Source of the DNA: Methanocella_A sp049676595
Lineage (GTDB): Archaea; Halobacteriota; Methanocellia; Methanocellales; Methanocellaceae
Assembly (NCBI RefSeq): GCF_049676595.1
Contig: NZ_CP187259.1
Coordinates: 124,001-188,000 of the forward strand
Direction of reading: 5' to 3'
Length of the DNA stretch: 64,000 nt
Within the stretch, counting starts at the first letter, position 1. Every line of letters begins with the position of its first letter. Shown piece after piece: positions 42,292-50,891 of the stretch. Below the pieces are notes generated by a model that had not been told where the DNA came from, did no database searches, and was given only the letters and a program-made list of their open reading frames with translations. Made by a program: the position numbers and the translations under genes.

Positions 42292-42639
42292 TTACCGGCG
42301 CTTCGTCTTCACGTTGCCGGTGGTCTTGTTCTGCCGCATGATCTCGCCGATCCAGGCCATGACGACGCGCTCGTCCTTGCTCTTGATGCTGCCCGCGTCG
42401 ATGGCGGTGCCGAACGCCTCGATGGCATCCTGGACCTTGAGGAACTTTTTCCGCTCCAGGCACTGGTCGATGTAGAGCGGGAATGTCTCGTCCGAAAAGC
42501 CGTAGAGCTCTTTGATCGGCGTCATCTTCTGTAGCAGCTCTGCCTTGACCGCTTCCCTGTTGCCGTTCGACAGCCCCCGGATGAGGTACGAGAAGACTGT
42601 GGCTGCGGTGTTCTCTTGCTCGAGCTTGTCCATCTCCAT
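42292..42639 (-). CDS. Small hypothetical protein, helical
   Basis: 115 residues from ATG 42639 with GGTGAC upstream. Mostly charged and helical: SYLIRGLSNGNREAVKAELLQ, then TPIKELYGFSDETFPLYIDQ and a basic tail (KTTGNVKTKRR). No membrane segment, no Cys pairs, no family recognised. An AT-rich gap with an imperfect TTAGTATGCTTACGTACTAA dyad (about 42669-42688) lies upstream and could be its operator. Confidence 0.55.
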   Translation of the reverse strand: MEMDKLEQENTAATVFSYLIRGLSNGNREAVKAELLQKMTPIKELYGFSDETFPLYIDQCLERKKFLKVQDAIEAFGTAIDAGSIKSKDERVVMAWIGEIMRQNKTTGNVKTKRR

Positions 42640-42734
42640 TTTTTGTCACCAGCTGTAGTAAAAGATTAGTTAGTATGCTTACGTACTAATCCATGTACGT
42701 ACAGCGTTATAGACTTTTTGGATGCGGCCACACC

Positions 42735-43358
42735 TCAGTCTATCAGTAATATGGCCATCGGCTCAGGGTGTCCCTGCACTGGGAACTTCAACCCCATCCC
42801 CGCCTTCTCCGCCGTCTTCTTCATGTTGATGCCTACAGCGTGTTCGGGTATGCGGGCCCGGTTAGGGTGCAGGCAGATGCCCGTCTCGACGCTGCACTTC
42901 TCGCACAGGCGGCAGGAGCCGTTGACGAAGGCAATGGCGAAGCTGTTACCACCGTTGAAGGCTGCCTTCTCCAGCTCCAGCATGATGGTCAGGATGTCCT
43001 TACTATACTCGAAGTAGTCGGCCCAGAACTTCGTCGCTTCCGCCTTTTTGTCCTTCGGGGCCGCAGGATCGAGCCAGTACTTGTAGATCGACTTCACCAC
43101 GTCGTCGCTTGCCGAGGCTGGCGATCTGAACTTGACCAGCATCGCGTAGCTGTACTCGCCCAGGATCTTCCGGAACTCGGCCGGCGTGGGCACGTGGGGC
43201 GGGCAGGTCAGCTTCTTGCCGTAGCCGACGCAGCCGGCCCGGCACTTGAGCACCACCCGGTCCTCCACGAAGACCTGATCTGCGGGGATAACCTTCGCGT
43301 CTACGGCTCCTAAGTAGAGCGCTTTTTTCTCCAGATATGCGTAATCTTCGACACTCAT
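42735..43358 (-). CDS. DUF2284 cysteine-rich metal-binding protein
   Basis: 207 residues from ATG 43358. Conserved Cys pattern of the family: LKCRAGCVGYGKKLTCPPHVPTP near 34-56 (read as C-x3-C then CPPH), followed at about 150-168 by GSCRLCEKCSVETGICLHP, a likely iron-sulfur or zinc site. DUF2284 proteins are predicted metal-binding proteins of unknown activity, frequent in methanogens. It is the last gene after the ABC-2 permease genes (50-bp gap) and may share their transcript. Confidence 0.82.
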   Translation of the reverse strand: MSVEDYAYLEKKALYLGAVDAKVIPADQVFVEDRVVLKCRAGCVGYGKKLTCPPHVPTPAEFRKILGEYSYAMLVKFRSPASASDDVVKSIYKYWLDPAAPKDKKAEATKFWADYFEYSKDILTIMLELEKAAFNGGNSFAIAFVNGSCRLCEKCSVETGICLHPNRARIPEHAVGINMKKTAEKAGMGLKFPVQGHPEPMAILLID

Positions 43359-43408
43359 CCTTTCACACCTGCGGCTTATTTCGTGGTACCGGTTTGTGAG
43401 CCGTAATC

Positions 43409-44149
43409 TTAGCCCTCTTTCCACTTTAAGGTAACTACGCCGGCGCAGAACAGCACGATGCCATACCCTGCGACGATGGCCAGGTTTACAAGGGCGGCTG
43501 CTGTATCCCCGGTGAGCACGGCAGCCCTCAGCCCCTCGTTCAGGTACGTCAGCGGCGAGATGGCGGCCACTGCCTGCAGGAAACCGGGTAGCCTGTCTGC
43601 AGGGAACAGCGTTCCGGACACCAGGATCAGGGGTAGGGTCAGGGTAAAAGATGCGGCGCTGGCGGCGTCTCCGTCTTTGATGACGCGGGATATGACCATG
43701 CCTATCCCGGTGAAGGCGACAGACCCGGCTACGACCAGCGGCAGCAGGAGAAGGTTGACGACCGGGTGGACGCCGAAGGCCATCCACGCGATGATCAAGG
43801 TTACCGCCACGGACGAGAGCGCTACTATTGTGCCTGCGGCAGCCCGGGACAGGTTCCACCCGGTGCGGGACAGCGGTGTCACTGCCAGCTTTCGGAGGAC
43901 ACCCGTCTCCCGGTAGTTAGCGATGAAGCCTACGGCCAGGTCAAGCGAAGAGCCCATGACGGCGATGCCCACGATGCAGGGCAGCGCGAAATCGAAGAGG
44001 CCGGTGCCTGCAGCTGAGGAGCCCCATCCGGGCATGTACCAGGCGAGGACGAGGAAGAGCAGCGGGAAAGCCAGGGTGAAGAAGACCGCTTGCGGGCTTC
44101 TGCAGAACTGGAGCAGGGTATACTGGATATCGGTGATGATTTTCCGCAT
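43409..44149 (-). CDS. ABC-2 type transporter permease (exporter 1, subunit b)
   Basis: 246 residues. Six predicted transmembrane helices. N-terminal amphipathic TDIQYTLLQFCRSPQAVFF, then ETGVLRKLAVTPLSRTGWN in the cytoplasmic loop and the ABC-2 signature LPLILVSGTLFPADRLPGFLQAVAAISPLTYLNEGLR (in parts). Forms the membrane channel of an exporter with the ATPase at 44946. It is paralogous to the next gene upstream, and the two overlap nothing but lie 9 bp apart, so a heterodimeric permease is likely. Confidence 0.87.
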   Translation of the reverse strand: MRKIITDIQYTLLQFCRSPQAVFFTLAFPLLFLVLAWYMPGWGSSAAGTGLFDFALPCIVGIAVMGSSLDLAVGFIANYRETGVLRKLAVTPLSRTGWNLSRAAAGTIVALSSVAVTLIIAWMAFGVHPVVNLLLLPLVVAGSVAFTGIGMVISRVIKDGDAASAASFTLTLPLILVSGTLFPADRLPGFLQAVAAISPLTYLNEGLRAAVLTGDTAAALVNLAIVAGYGIVLFCAGVVTLKWKEG

Positions 44150-44158
44150 AAGCTCCCC

Positions 44159-44941
44159 TCACATGTCCTGGCCGTCGTCTTTCATCCTGACGGCCACGCC
44201 TGTGCAGAACAGCACCAGGGCTAGGAAGACTCCCGCGAACAAGTTACCAAGGGCAGTTCCCGTGTCGCCGGTGATCATGGCGCTGCGCAGGCCGTTGTTC
44301 AGGCAGGTCAGCGGCGAAAAGATGGAGGCGAACTGCAGGACGAGGGGCAGCCGGTCTACCGGGAACAGCGACCCGGAGAGGAGCATCAGCGGCAACGTGA
44401 TGGAGAAGGCTACGGCGTTGACAGATTTGACGTCGCTCACGAAGCCTGAGATGATCATGCCCAGGCCGACGAACGTCATGGAGCCGACGCTGACCAGCGA
44501 GATCGTGAGGAGGCTGATGCCGGGATTGACGCCGAACGTCAGCCAGGCCACGGCGAACGAGACGGCCACGGACAACAGCATGATCAGTGTTCCGTAGACG
44601 ATCTTGGCCACGTTCCACTCCGCCGTGGACAAGGGAGTCACCGACAACCTCTGCGTCAGCCCGCTGGTCCGGTACCTGACCAGAACGCTCATGGTCTCGT
44701 TGATCGCCGTGAACATGATACACATACCGAGGATGCCAGGGAACATGAAGCCGATACCCTCAGAGTTCGCCTGATCGTCAGGAAGGACTACTCCCTGGGT
44801 AGGGGTTCCTACCATGTAGCCCAACACGAGCATCAGCAGCCCGGGGAAGACCAGGGTGAAGAACAGAGATTGTCGGCTTCGGCCGAACTGGACGACACTG
44901 TACCGGACGTCGGTGGCGATCCTGGAGAGAGAATCCGGCAA
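44159..44941 (-). CDS. ABC-2 type transporter permease (exporter 1, subunit a)
   Basis: 260 residues, six transmembrane helices. IATDVRYSVVQFGRSRQSLFF at the start, RTSGLTQRLSVTPLSTAEWN in the loop, and LPLMLLSGSLFPVDRLPLVLQ with FSPLTCLNNGLR near the end are ABC-2 hallmarks. Located 4 bp downstream of the ATPase gene and 9 bp ahead of the second permease, so the three form one operon. Substrate unknown; drug or lipid export is the usual role. Confidence 0.87.
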   Translation of the reverse strand: MPDSLSRIATDVRYSVVQFGRSRQSLFFTLVFPGLLMLVLGYMVGTPTQGVVLPDDQANSEGIGFMFPGILGMCIMFTAINETMSVLVRYRTSGLTQRLSVTPLSTAEWNVAKIVYGTLIMLLSVAVSFAVAWLTFGVNPGISLLTISLVSVGSMTFVGLGMIISGFVSDVKSVNAVAFSITLPLMLLSGSLFPVDRLPLVLQFASIFSPLTCLNNGLRSAMITGDTGTALGNLFAGVFLALVLFCTGVAVRMKDDGQDM

Positions 44942-44945
44942 CCTA

Positions 44946-46007
44946 TCACCCCGATCCTGCGATCTTCCCGACGATGGCCTGGAACACTTTATCGTCGATC
45001 GATTCGATATCCTGGGGGCCCGTATCCAGCTGCTTGCCGGTCAGGCTCAGGAATACGTCGTCCAGAGTGGACTTCTTGACATACAATTCCCTGCAGCTGT
45101 AAGGGCCGGACTTCAGGAGCGCTGCCGCCTTCCAGACAATCTCGATGCTGTCCTCCTCCGGCAGCCTGATCAGCATGTCGGACCCGTCCGTCACGCTGCC
45201 GGGGAACTCGCCAGCCAGAGCCGCTTTCGTCGGGGCGTCGCACCCCCTGATGACCAGGATGTTGCCGCCACCGTACGCGTTGATCAGGTCATCGGGAGTG
45301 CCCTCCGCTATTACCGTGCCCTTGTGCAAAATGCATATCCGGTCCGCCAGGTGGTACGCTTCGTCCAGGTAGTGCGTCGTGAGCACAACAGTCTTGCCCC
45401 TGGCCTTTAAGGCTTTGATCGCTTCCCAGAGGTCCCGCCTCGCCTTCGGGTCCAGCCCCGAGCTTGGCTCGTCCAGGAAGATGATCTCGGGGTCGTTCAC
45501 CAGGGCCAGTGCGATGCCGACCCTCTGCTTCAGGCCGCCGGACAGGTCTCTGAACAGCGCGCTCCGCTTATCCTCCAGCCCAAGCTCCTGGATCAGTCGG
45601 TCGAGGTCCGCGTGGCCCGGGTACATCCGGGCGAAGTAGTCCAGGTTCTCGTAGACCGTCAGGAGGTCGAAGGCGGCGAAACTCTGGGGTAACACCCCGA
45701 TTTTCTCCTTGATGCGCCTGAAGTCGAGGTTCACTTCCGGAAAGGGATTCCCGAGGAATTCATTGCCAACGCCGACCCCCGTAACGACCGTGCTGCCCAG
45801 TATGCTTATAAAGCCCTTGGTAGGGTGCTTTAGTAGCTCTAGTATCTCGACAACCGTTGTCTTTCCCGCCCCGTTGGGGCCGAGCAGGGCGAAGATTTCG
45901 CCCCTGCGCACCGTGAACGACACGTCGTACACGGCGTTGAAGCTGCCGTAATTTTTCAAGAGGTGGCTGACCTCGATGACGCTCTCAGTATTTCCGGTCA
46001 TGTTCAT
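44946..46007 (-). CDS. ABC transporter ATP-binding protein (exporter 1)
   Basis: 353 residues (start may be ATG 46001). Walker A LLGPNGAGKTTVVEIL near 39-54, Q-loop VLPQSFAAFD, signature LSGGLKQRVGIALAL near 150-164, Walker B IIFLDEPSSGLDP and switch His LTTHYLDEAYHLADR. The tail from about 245 (GTPDDLINAYGGGNILVIRG onward) is the regulatory extension of drug-export ATPases. Compared with relatives it carries an insert between the first strands and the Q-loop (TVVTGVGVGNEFLGNPFPEV). Divergent from the zinc-finger ArsR regulator. Confidence 0.9.
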   Translation of the reverse strand: MNMTGNTESVIEVSHLLKNYGSFNAVYDVSFTVRRGEIFALLGPNGAGKTTVVEILELLKHPTKGFISILGSTVVTGVGVGNEFLGNPFPEVNLDFRRIKEKIGVLPQSFAAFDLLTVYENLDYFARMYPGHADLDRLIQELGLEDKRSALFRDLSGGLKQRVGIALALVNDPEIIFLDEPSSGLDPKARRDLWEAIKALKARGKTVVLTTHYLDEAYHLADRICILHKGTVIAEGTPDDLINAYGGGNILVIRGCDAPTKAALAGEFPGSVTDGSDMLIRLPEEDSIEIVWKAAALLKSGPYSCRELYVKKSTLDDVFLSLTGKQLDTGPQDIESIDDKVFQAIVGKIAGSG

Positions 46008-46050
46008 TCATCAACCTCGCAAACTACCGCCAGGTATGCGATAATATCTA

Positions 46051-46109
46051 TTTCAATATGTATTGAAACACAATCTATTAATAAATTTCCATTTCAAAAG
46101 TTGTTGAAA
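46051..46109. promoter_or_regulatory. Two TTTCAA-N6-TTGAAA operators between the exporter and its regulator
   Basis: Site 1 TTTCAATATGTATTGAAA (46051-46068) and site 2 TTTCAAAAGTTGTTGAAA (46092-46109) are both perfect TTTCAA-N6-TTGAAA dyads, 41 bp apart, in an AT-rich divergent gap. They lie within about 45-105 bp of the ATPase start. The likely ligand is the ArsR-like protein encoded at 46237. Confidence 0.7.
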
Positions 46110-46236
46110 CTGTTATATCGGCCTCTGCGCCAGGGGAGAAAGAGCACCGGGAGAGGCCCGCGTGCAGAAAAGCATTTATCGCAAGGGTTGAGAACTAGTA
46201 TGCTGACTCGCCGGAGACCCCGGGTACACGGACAGG

Positions 46237-47148
46237 ATGAAGCCGGCAATGGCCGGTTTCCCGGCGGCGGACAGGTGTGGAGTTCCCTTGGCGCTGGACG
46301 TCAAATGCGCGGGCTGCAATGCTTATTTTCCCCTGCCCCGGGTGGTGCAGGAGGACACTGGGTACTACTGTAAAAAATGCCTCAAGAAGCGGCACGATGC
46401 CCGGCGACACGAGCTCCAGTACTCTCAAAAGTGCATCTTCTGCGGCCGGGTGCTGACCGAGAGCAACAGGCGAACCGTAGGCGGCTTCCCCTACTGCAGT
46501 GAGTGCGGCGAGAAAGTCGGAGGCCGGAAGGAGGGCCCTGCCTACAAGTGCTCGGTGTGCGGCGAGCTGCTGAGCATCCACGACGCGAGGATGGTCCGGG
46601 ACGGCAAAGAGTTTTGTGATAGGTGCTATCGCAGGGCCTTTGATGAAGCGGGAGTTGAGAAGACCTATAAATGCTGGGTCTGCGGCAAGTCGATGGGGCC
46701 GTTCGAGGTGAAGATGCGGTCGGGCCAGAACTACTGCGAGAAATGCCACAGCGAAGCCGAAGACATCTGGGAGGCCGCCATCAGGGAGCTGTTTCGAAGA
46801 AACGGACACGGCAAGCCTGCCGGGGAGGCCCCGGAGGAAGCCGCGAAAGAAAAAAAGGAGGAGCAGAGGCCTGAAACCGACTACGCCGAGACCGCTCAGC
46901 TCTTCAAGTGTTTAGGAGATCCGTGCCGGGTGAAGATCATCGAGTCCCTGGCAAAGCACGACATGAGCGTGTTCGCGTTCGTCGAGATCACCGGCTTCCA
47001 GTACTCCGCCATCTCCTACCACTTAAAAATGCTCAAGGACCTCGGCCTGGTCGACTCCGCCCGGAATGGCAACTTCCAGGTTTACTCTTTGACAGAAAAG
47101 GGCGCCGCAGTCCACGAGTTCATCCGGAAATCCGTCACGCTAAAGTAG
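46237..47148 (+). CDS. Zinc-finger/ArsR fusion transcription regulator
   Basis: 303 residues from ATG 46237 (later starts at 46249 possible). Eight CxxC pairs form four consecutive two-pair modules (CAGC/CKKC, CIFC/CSEC, CSVC/CDRC, CWVC/CEKC, about 24-180), with LIM- or treble-clef-like spacing. A charged linker (about 195-215) follows, then an ArsR winged helix: LFKCLGDPCRVKIIESL, FQYSAISYHLKMLKDLGLV and NGNFQVYSLTEKG. Divergent from ABC exporter 1; probably controls it. The zinc array is unusual for ArsR proteins and may sense metal or bind protein. Confidence 0.82.
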   Translation: MKPAMAGFPAADRCGVPLALDVKCAGCNAYFPLPRVVQEDTGYYCKKCLKKRHDARRHELQYSQKCIFCGRVLTESNRRTVGGFPYCSECGEKVGGRKEGPAYKCSVCGELLSIHDARMVRDGKEFCDRCYRRAFDEAGVEKTYKCWVCGKSMGPFEVKMRSGQNYCEKCHSEAEDIWEAAIRELFRRNGHGKPAGEAPEEAAKEKKEEQRPETDYAETAQLFKCLGDPCRVKIIESLAKHDMSVFAFVEITGFQYSAISYHLKMLKDLGLVDSARNGNFQVYSLTEKGAAVHEFIRKSVTLK

Positions 47149-47190
47149 ATAGTCAGCCTAAAAATGCCCGGCCCCGGGAGGCCTCGTTCT

Positions 47191-47272
47191 TAATTCGCTA
47201 AGGCGCAAAGACGCAAAGTTCACTTCTCAGAAAACACTTTGCGTCTTTGTGCCCTGGCGCCTTTGCGAATTA
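47191..47272. repeat. GCAAAGACG-word inverted repeat, copy 2 (convergent gap)
   Basis: Left arm 47191-47219 (TAATTCGCTAAGGCGCAAAG...) and right arm 47236-47272 pair, but the right arm is 8 bp longer, about one repeat unit. Same word as at 10607-10694 and again in a gap between converging genes. Confidence 0.8.
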
Positions 47273-47322
47273 TAACCAAACCACGTTTCTTTTAGTCCGA
47301 TGGCTGAAAAATACAGGTGAGG

Positions 47323-48420
47323 TCAGTCCTCCTTCCACCTGAGGACCGCCACCCCGATGCCGAACAGAATGATGCCCAGCACCCCGACGATGGCCAGGTT
47401 GGTCAGAGCGTCGCCGTAGTTGCCCGTAATCATCGAGCTGCGCAGCCCGTCGTTTAAGTACGTGAGCGGGGACACGTCCGCGATGAACTGCAGGAACCAG
47501 GGCATGTTGCCGACGGGGATGAACGACCCGGACACGAACATGAGCGGGAAGGTGATCGCGCTCGCGGCGTTCTCGGCGGCGTCCACATCCTTAACGAACG
47601 CCGACAGGATCATGCCCAGGCCCGAGAACACGGCTGCCCCGGCGACGATCATGAGCACGGACACGACGTTGATGTTCGGTATGATGCCGAAGATCAGCCA
47701 CGCGACTGCGAGAGATACGGCCACCGAGAGCATGATGATCAGCGTCTGGGTGACGATCCTCGCCGCGTTCCACTCGATCCTCGAGATGGGCGTCGTGGCC
47801 AGCTTCCGGAAGACGCCGGTCGCCCGGTTCCTCGCGGTGGTCGAGACGGTGCCGTTGACGGCAGACGACATGATGGACATGCCGATGATGCCTGGCAGCA
47901 GGAAGTCGATGTAGCTGATGTTAGAGGTAGCTACGTCCTCCGCGTTCACGGCGATGTAGGGGCTGGCGCCAGACATCTCCATGTTGAAGCCGCCGGCGGT
48001 CTGCCGGACGACCGAGACGACCGCCCCGGATGTTGGTTTGGACTGGTCGTAGTAGACTTGCAGCCCTTCGCCGGACAGGTTGCCGGTCGCTTTCGCCACC
48101 ATCACGCCAGCCCCGAAACCGGAGGGTATCTCCAGGTAGGCGTCGATCTTGCCGGCCTTCAGGGACTGGGAGAGGTTCATGCCAGAGCCGTCCTTCAGCA
48201 GTACCGCTCCGGTAGAGTTCAGCGCTGCGATGAAGTTCTGCGAGAGCTGCGAGCCGTCGGCGTCGTGATAGTACAGCGTCAGCGGGCCGGACTGGCCCCC
48301 GAACAGGTACCCGATGAGCAGGAACAGGATGATCGGAAACACGAGGGTCCAGAAGAGGGCGCCCTTGTTCCTGAAGTACATGAGGAGGCTGTACTTGATG
48401 TCGGTGATCAGCCTCGACAT
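47323..48420 (-). CDS. ABC-2 type permease (exporter 2)
   Basis: 365 residues, longer than the exporter 1 permeases because of an extracytoplasmic domain (about 45-175) between helices 1 and 2, as in YhgE/YbhR-like proteins. MSRLITDIKYSLLMYFRNKG and LFWTLVFPIILFLLIGYLFG start the protein. RATGVFRKLATTPISRIEWN and SGSFIPVGNMPWFLQF/SPLTYLNDGLR are ABC-2 marks. Its start follows directly on the stop of the 60-residue gene, so translation is coupled. Works with the ATPase at 48604. Confidence 0.88.
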   Translation of the reverse strand: MSRLITDIKYSLLMYFRNKGALFWTLVFPIILFLLIGYLFGGQSGPLTLYYHDADGSQLSQNFIAALNSTGAVLLKDGSGMNLSQSLKAGKIDAYLEIPSGFGAGVMVAKATGNLSGEGLQVYYDQSKPTSGAVVSVVRQTAGGFNMEMSGASPYIAVNAEDVATSNISYIDFLLPGIIGMSIMSSAVNGTVSTTARNRATGVFRKLATTPISRIEWNAARIVTQTLIIMLSVAVSLAVAWLIFGIIPNINVVSVLMIVAGAAVFSGLGMILSAFVKDVDAAENAASAITFPLMFVSGSFIPVGNMPWFLQFIADVSPLTYLNDGLRSSMITGNYGDALTNLAIVGVLGIILFGIGVAVLRWKED

Positions 48421-48603
48421 TTATACACCCCTCCGGGAGTTTTTCCTGCACTTTCTGGCCCACAGCTCGACGATTGCTGCGACTACCAGCAGGCCGGACA
48501 TCTTGATCAGGTCCGGGATGGATACCAGCGGCCAGAACAGGGTTGCTGCCTGCCATATGGATGGGATGTGGCCCGAGAGTACCTGTAGTATGAGATCGAA
48601 CAT
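48421..48603 (-). CDS. 60-residue membrane protein between exporter genes
   Basis: Exactly fills the space between the exporter 2 permease and ATPase genes, sharing adjacent stop and start codons with both. A hydrophobic stretch near 20-46 (TLFWPLVSIPDLIKMSGLLVVAAIVEL) is followed by a basic tail (WARKCRKNSRRG), so it is a likely one- or two-helix membrane protein. No family recognised. The exact fit argues that it is translated, perhaps as a small exporter subunit. Confidence 0.6.
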   Translation of the reverse strand: MFDLILQVLSGHIPSIWQAATLFWPLVSIPDLIKMSGLLVVAAIVELWARKCRKNSRRGV

Positions 48604-49530
48604 TTACACTCCCTCCTGCACCAGCTTTTCCCCGGTCAGGTTGAGGAATACGTCTTCGAGGGTAGACTTTTTCACGTAGAGCTCCTTGCAAGGGGCGCTG
48701 CCCGCGTTCAGGATAGCTACCGCTTTGGTGATGCTTGCCATGCCGTCGCCGTTGAGAGAGGCGTAGACATCCTGGCCTTCTGCCCTGCTGTCCGGTATTT
48801 CCCGGATCAGCTGCTGTCTTGCTTCGGGGCTGCATTCCCTGATGATCAGAGTGTTGCCGCCGCCATACCGGTTGATGAGGTCCTCGGGGGTGCCCTCGGC
48901 AACGATCTTGCCCTTGTGGATGATGTCGACACGATCGGCGAGGTAGTACGCCTCGTCCATGTAGTGCGTGGTGAGAAACACCGTCTTGCCTTTTGCCTTC
49001 AGAGCTTTGACCGCCTCCCACACGTCCCGCCTTGCCCTCGGGTCGAGCCCGGTGGTGGGCTCGTCCAGGAACACGATCTCCGGGTCGTTGACCAGCGCGA
49101 TGGCGATGCCGACCCGCTGCTTCAGGCCGCCCGATAAATTTTTAAAGAGCACGTTGCGCTTATCCTGCAGACTGAAGGTCTCGATCAGGCTGTCGGCGCT
49201 GACCCGCTTCGGGTACATCTGTCCGAAGTAGTCGATGTTTTCATATACTGTAAGCCAGTCGAAGGCGTTGAACGCCTGCGGCAGTACGCCGATCTTCTGC
49301 TTAATCTGCATCTCTTCCTTCCGGATGTCGTGGCCCAGCACAGTGACGGTGCCCGAGGAGGCCGTTTTGAGGCACTCGAGGATCTCCACAGTGGTGGTCT
49401 TGCCCGCGCCGTTGGGGCCGAGGAAGGCGAATACCTCGCCCCTCCCGACGTTGAATGAAATACCGTCGACGGCGGTGAAGCCGCCGTACTTCTTGACGAG
49501 GGATGTGACCTCGAGGACATTTTCAGACAT
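48604..49530 (-). CDS. ABC transporter ATP-binding protein (exporter 2)
   Basis: 308 residues from ATG 49530; a longer frame upstream runs through the next gene. Walker A FLGPNGAGKTTTVEIL near 36-51, signature LSGGLKQRVGIAIAL near 134-148, Walker B IVFLDEPTTGLDP and LTTHYMDEAYYLADRVD. The C-terminal 80 residues (GGGNTLIIRE ... KKSTLEDVFLNLTGEKL) are as in drug/lipid export ATPases. Paralogous to the exporter 1 ATPase but without its insert. 2 bp downstream of the flavodoxin-like gene. Confidence 0.92.
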   Translation of the reverse strand: MSENVLEVTSLVKKYGGFTAVDGISFNVGRGEVFAFLGPNGAGKTTTVEILECLKTASSGTVTVLGHDIRKEEMQIKQKIGVLPQAFNAFDWLTVYENIDYFGQMYPKRVSADSLIETFSLQDKRNVLFKNLSGGLKQRVGIAIALVNDPEIVFLDEPTTGLDPRARRDVWEAVKALKAKGKTVFLTTHYMDEAYYLADRVDIIHKGKIVAEGTPEDLINRYGGGNTLIIRECSPEARQQLIREIPDSRAEGQDVYASLNGDGMASITKAVAILNAGSAPCKELYVKKSTLEDVFLNLTGEKLVQEGV

Positions 49531-49532
49531 TG

Positions 49533-50891
49533 CTATTCTCCGACGATTTTCCTGTATGAGCCGGCCATCTCGGACCGGATCCTGGAGTAGAACTCCTTTC
49601 TGACCTGCGGGACCCTCATCAACTGCCTCATGCCGAAGTTCACGAGCCTGTTTTTCAGGTCTTTCTGGGGATAGTCGAACAGGCGGTACATCTTGTAGAA
49701 CCGGTAGTCCGCCCCAAACACGCCGCTCATCCGGTACACCAGGTCCCGGAAAACCAGGCGGCCGCCGACTCCGAGGAAGCTCTCGGGCCGGTAGATGCCT
49801 TCCGAGGAACCCTGCCGGAGCCTGCGGGCCAGCTCCCCCAGCAGCGTTGAGGTATTCTCGACACTGTCGCCCTCGTCGGTCACGAACATTGCCAGATTGC
49901 TGTTGCCCATGCCGGCCCGGGCTTCCAGCTCCTGCCGCAAATCCGGCAACGCGCTTAACGGCCCGGAGACGATGTACCCGATCTGCTTGAGACCGGTGCT
50001 GTGGGTATGGCCCATGAAGAACGACCGGTCGAAGTACATCTTGAACCGGGAGGAGAGGCTCCTGTCGTGGATCCTGCCCGCGTAAACGATACAGTCGGCG
50101 CTCATGACGCGCTCGTAGGCCGCCTTGTAATCGTCCTGGTAGACGCATTTGTTATCGTAGCCGCAGCGGATGCAGCCGAGGCAGCCGCCGCTGATTTTGA
50201 CGCTGTGCAGGTTGATCACGTCTACGTCGCCGGCGTACGCCTTGAACGTGGCAATCATGCGCTGCAAACTGACATCCTCCTCAGTCGCGTCGGTGACGAG
50301 GGCGATCCGCGCGCCGAGCTGTGCCAGAGTCTCCGGAAGAGCGGACGAAGAGTATTCCGGAGCCCCCTGCGGGACGGGCGGGAACCTGACCTCGGTCGGC
50401 CGTTTGCTCTCGATGGCATCGATGAAAAGCGCGAAGTACTTGAGCAGCTGCTCCCTCTTCGCCTCCTTCATCAGGTCGTCCATCTCCGCGGAGAACCCGT
50501 CGACGTACCGCATGCCCAGGTCACAGGAGATGCCGTTGACGTAGTTGTGGGCGGTGTGGTCGTAGAAGTGGACCGAGGTGGTCAGGGCCGTGGCATACTT
50601 GCCCCGGAATGCGTCTGGACTTCTCTCGAACGCAAGCTCGATGAACCGCTTCAGCTGGGACGGCACCGAGAGGTGGTAGACGGGGAACGCCCAGACGACC
50701 CCGTCGGCGGCCTGGATATCTGCGATAATCCCGCCATATGTGCTAGTGTCCGCCTCGATCTTCCGGATATCCTGGCCGATATGTCTGACGGTGAACTCGA
50801 TCGCGGGGAAATGCTTCCGGACGTACCTGACGTACTGGTAGGTGACGCTGTCCTCGCCTTTCGGGCTACCGCTGAGCACAGTGATCTTCAT
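49533..50891 (-). CDS. Double flavodoxin-like NAD(P)H-dependent oxidoreductase fusion
   Basis: 452 residues. Two FMN-reductase-like domains in one chain: the first (about 1-170) starts MKITVLSGSPKGEDSVT and has VVWAFPVYHLSVPSQLKRFIEL; the second (about 195-370) starts LGARIALVTDATEED and holds GGCLGCIRCGYDNKCVYQDDY, a Cys set near 242-256 like Isf-type proteins but with three to four cysteines, and ADCIVYAGRIHDRSL. The last 80 residues are helical. The fusion is in a TetR-flavodoxin-exporter operon, so a redox or detoxification role is plausible but not proven. Confidence 0.72.
   Translation of the reverse strand: MKITVLSGSPKGEDSVTYQYVRYVRKHFPAIEFTVRHIGQDIRKIEADTSTYGGIIADIQAADGVVWAFPVYHLSVPSQLKRFIELAFERSPDAFRGKYATALTTSVHFYDHTAHNYVNGISCDLGMRYVDGFSAEMDDLMKEAKREQLLKYFALFIDAIESKRPTEVRFPPVPQGAPEYSSSALPETLAQLGARIALVTDATEEDVSLQRMIATFKAYAGDVDVINLHSVKISGGCLGCIRCGYDNKCVYQDDYKAAYERVMSADCIVYAGRIHDRSLSSRFKMYFDRSFFMGHTHSTGLKQIGYIVSGPLSALPDLRQELEARAGMGNSNLAMFVTDEGDSVENTSTLLGELARRLRQGSSEGIYRPESFLGVGGRLVFRDLVYRMSGVFGADYRFYKMYRLFDYPQKDLKNRLVNFGMRQLMRVPQVRKEFYSRIRSEMAGSYRKIVGE

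Noticed and set aside
43359..43859. N-terminal extension of the DUF2284 gene to 374 residues
   Set aside because: The extension overlaps the ABC-2 permease gene in another frame and is Arg/His-rich, while the family starts at about residue 1 of the shorter form.
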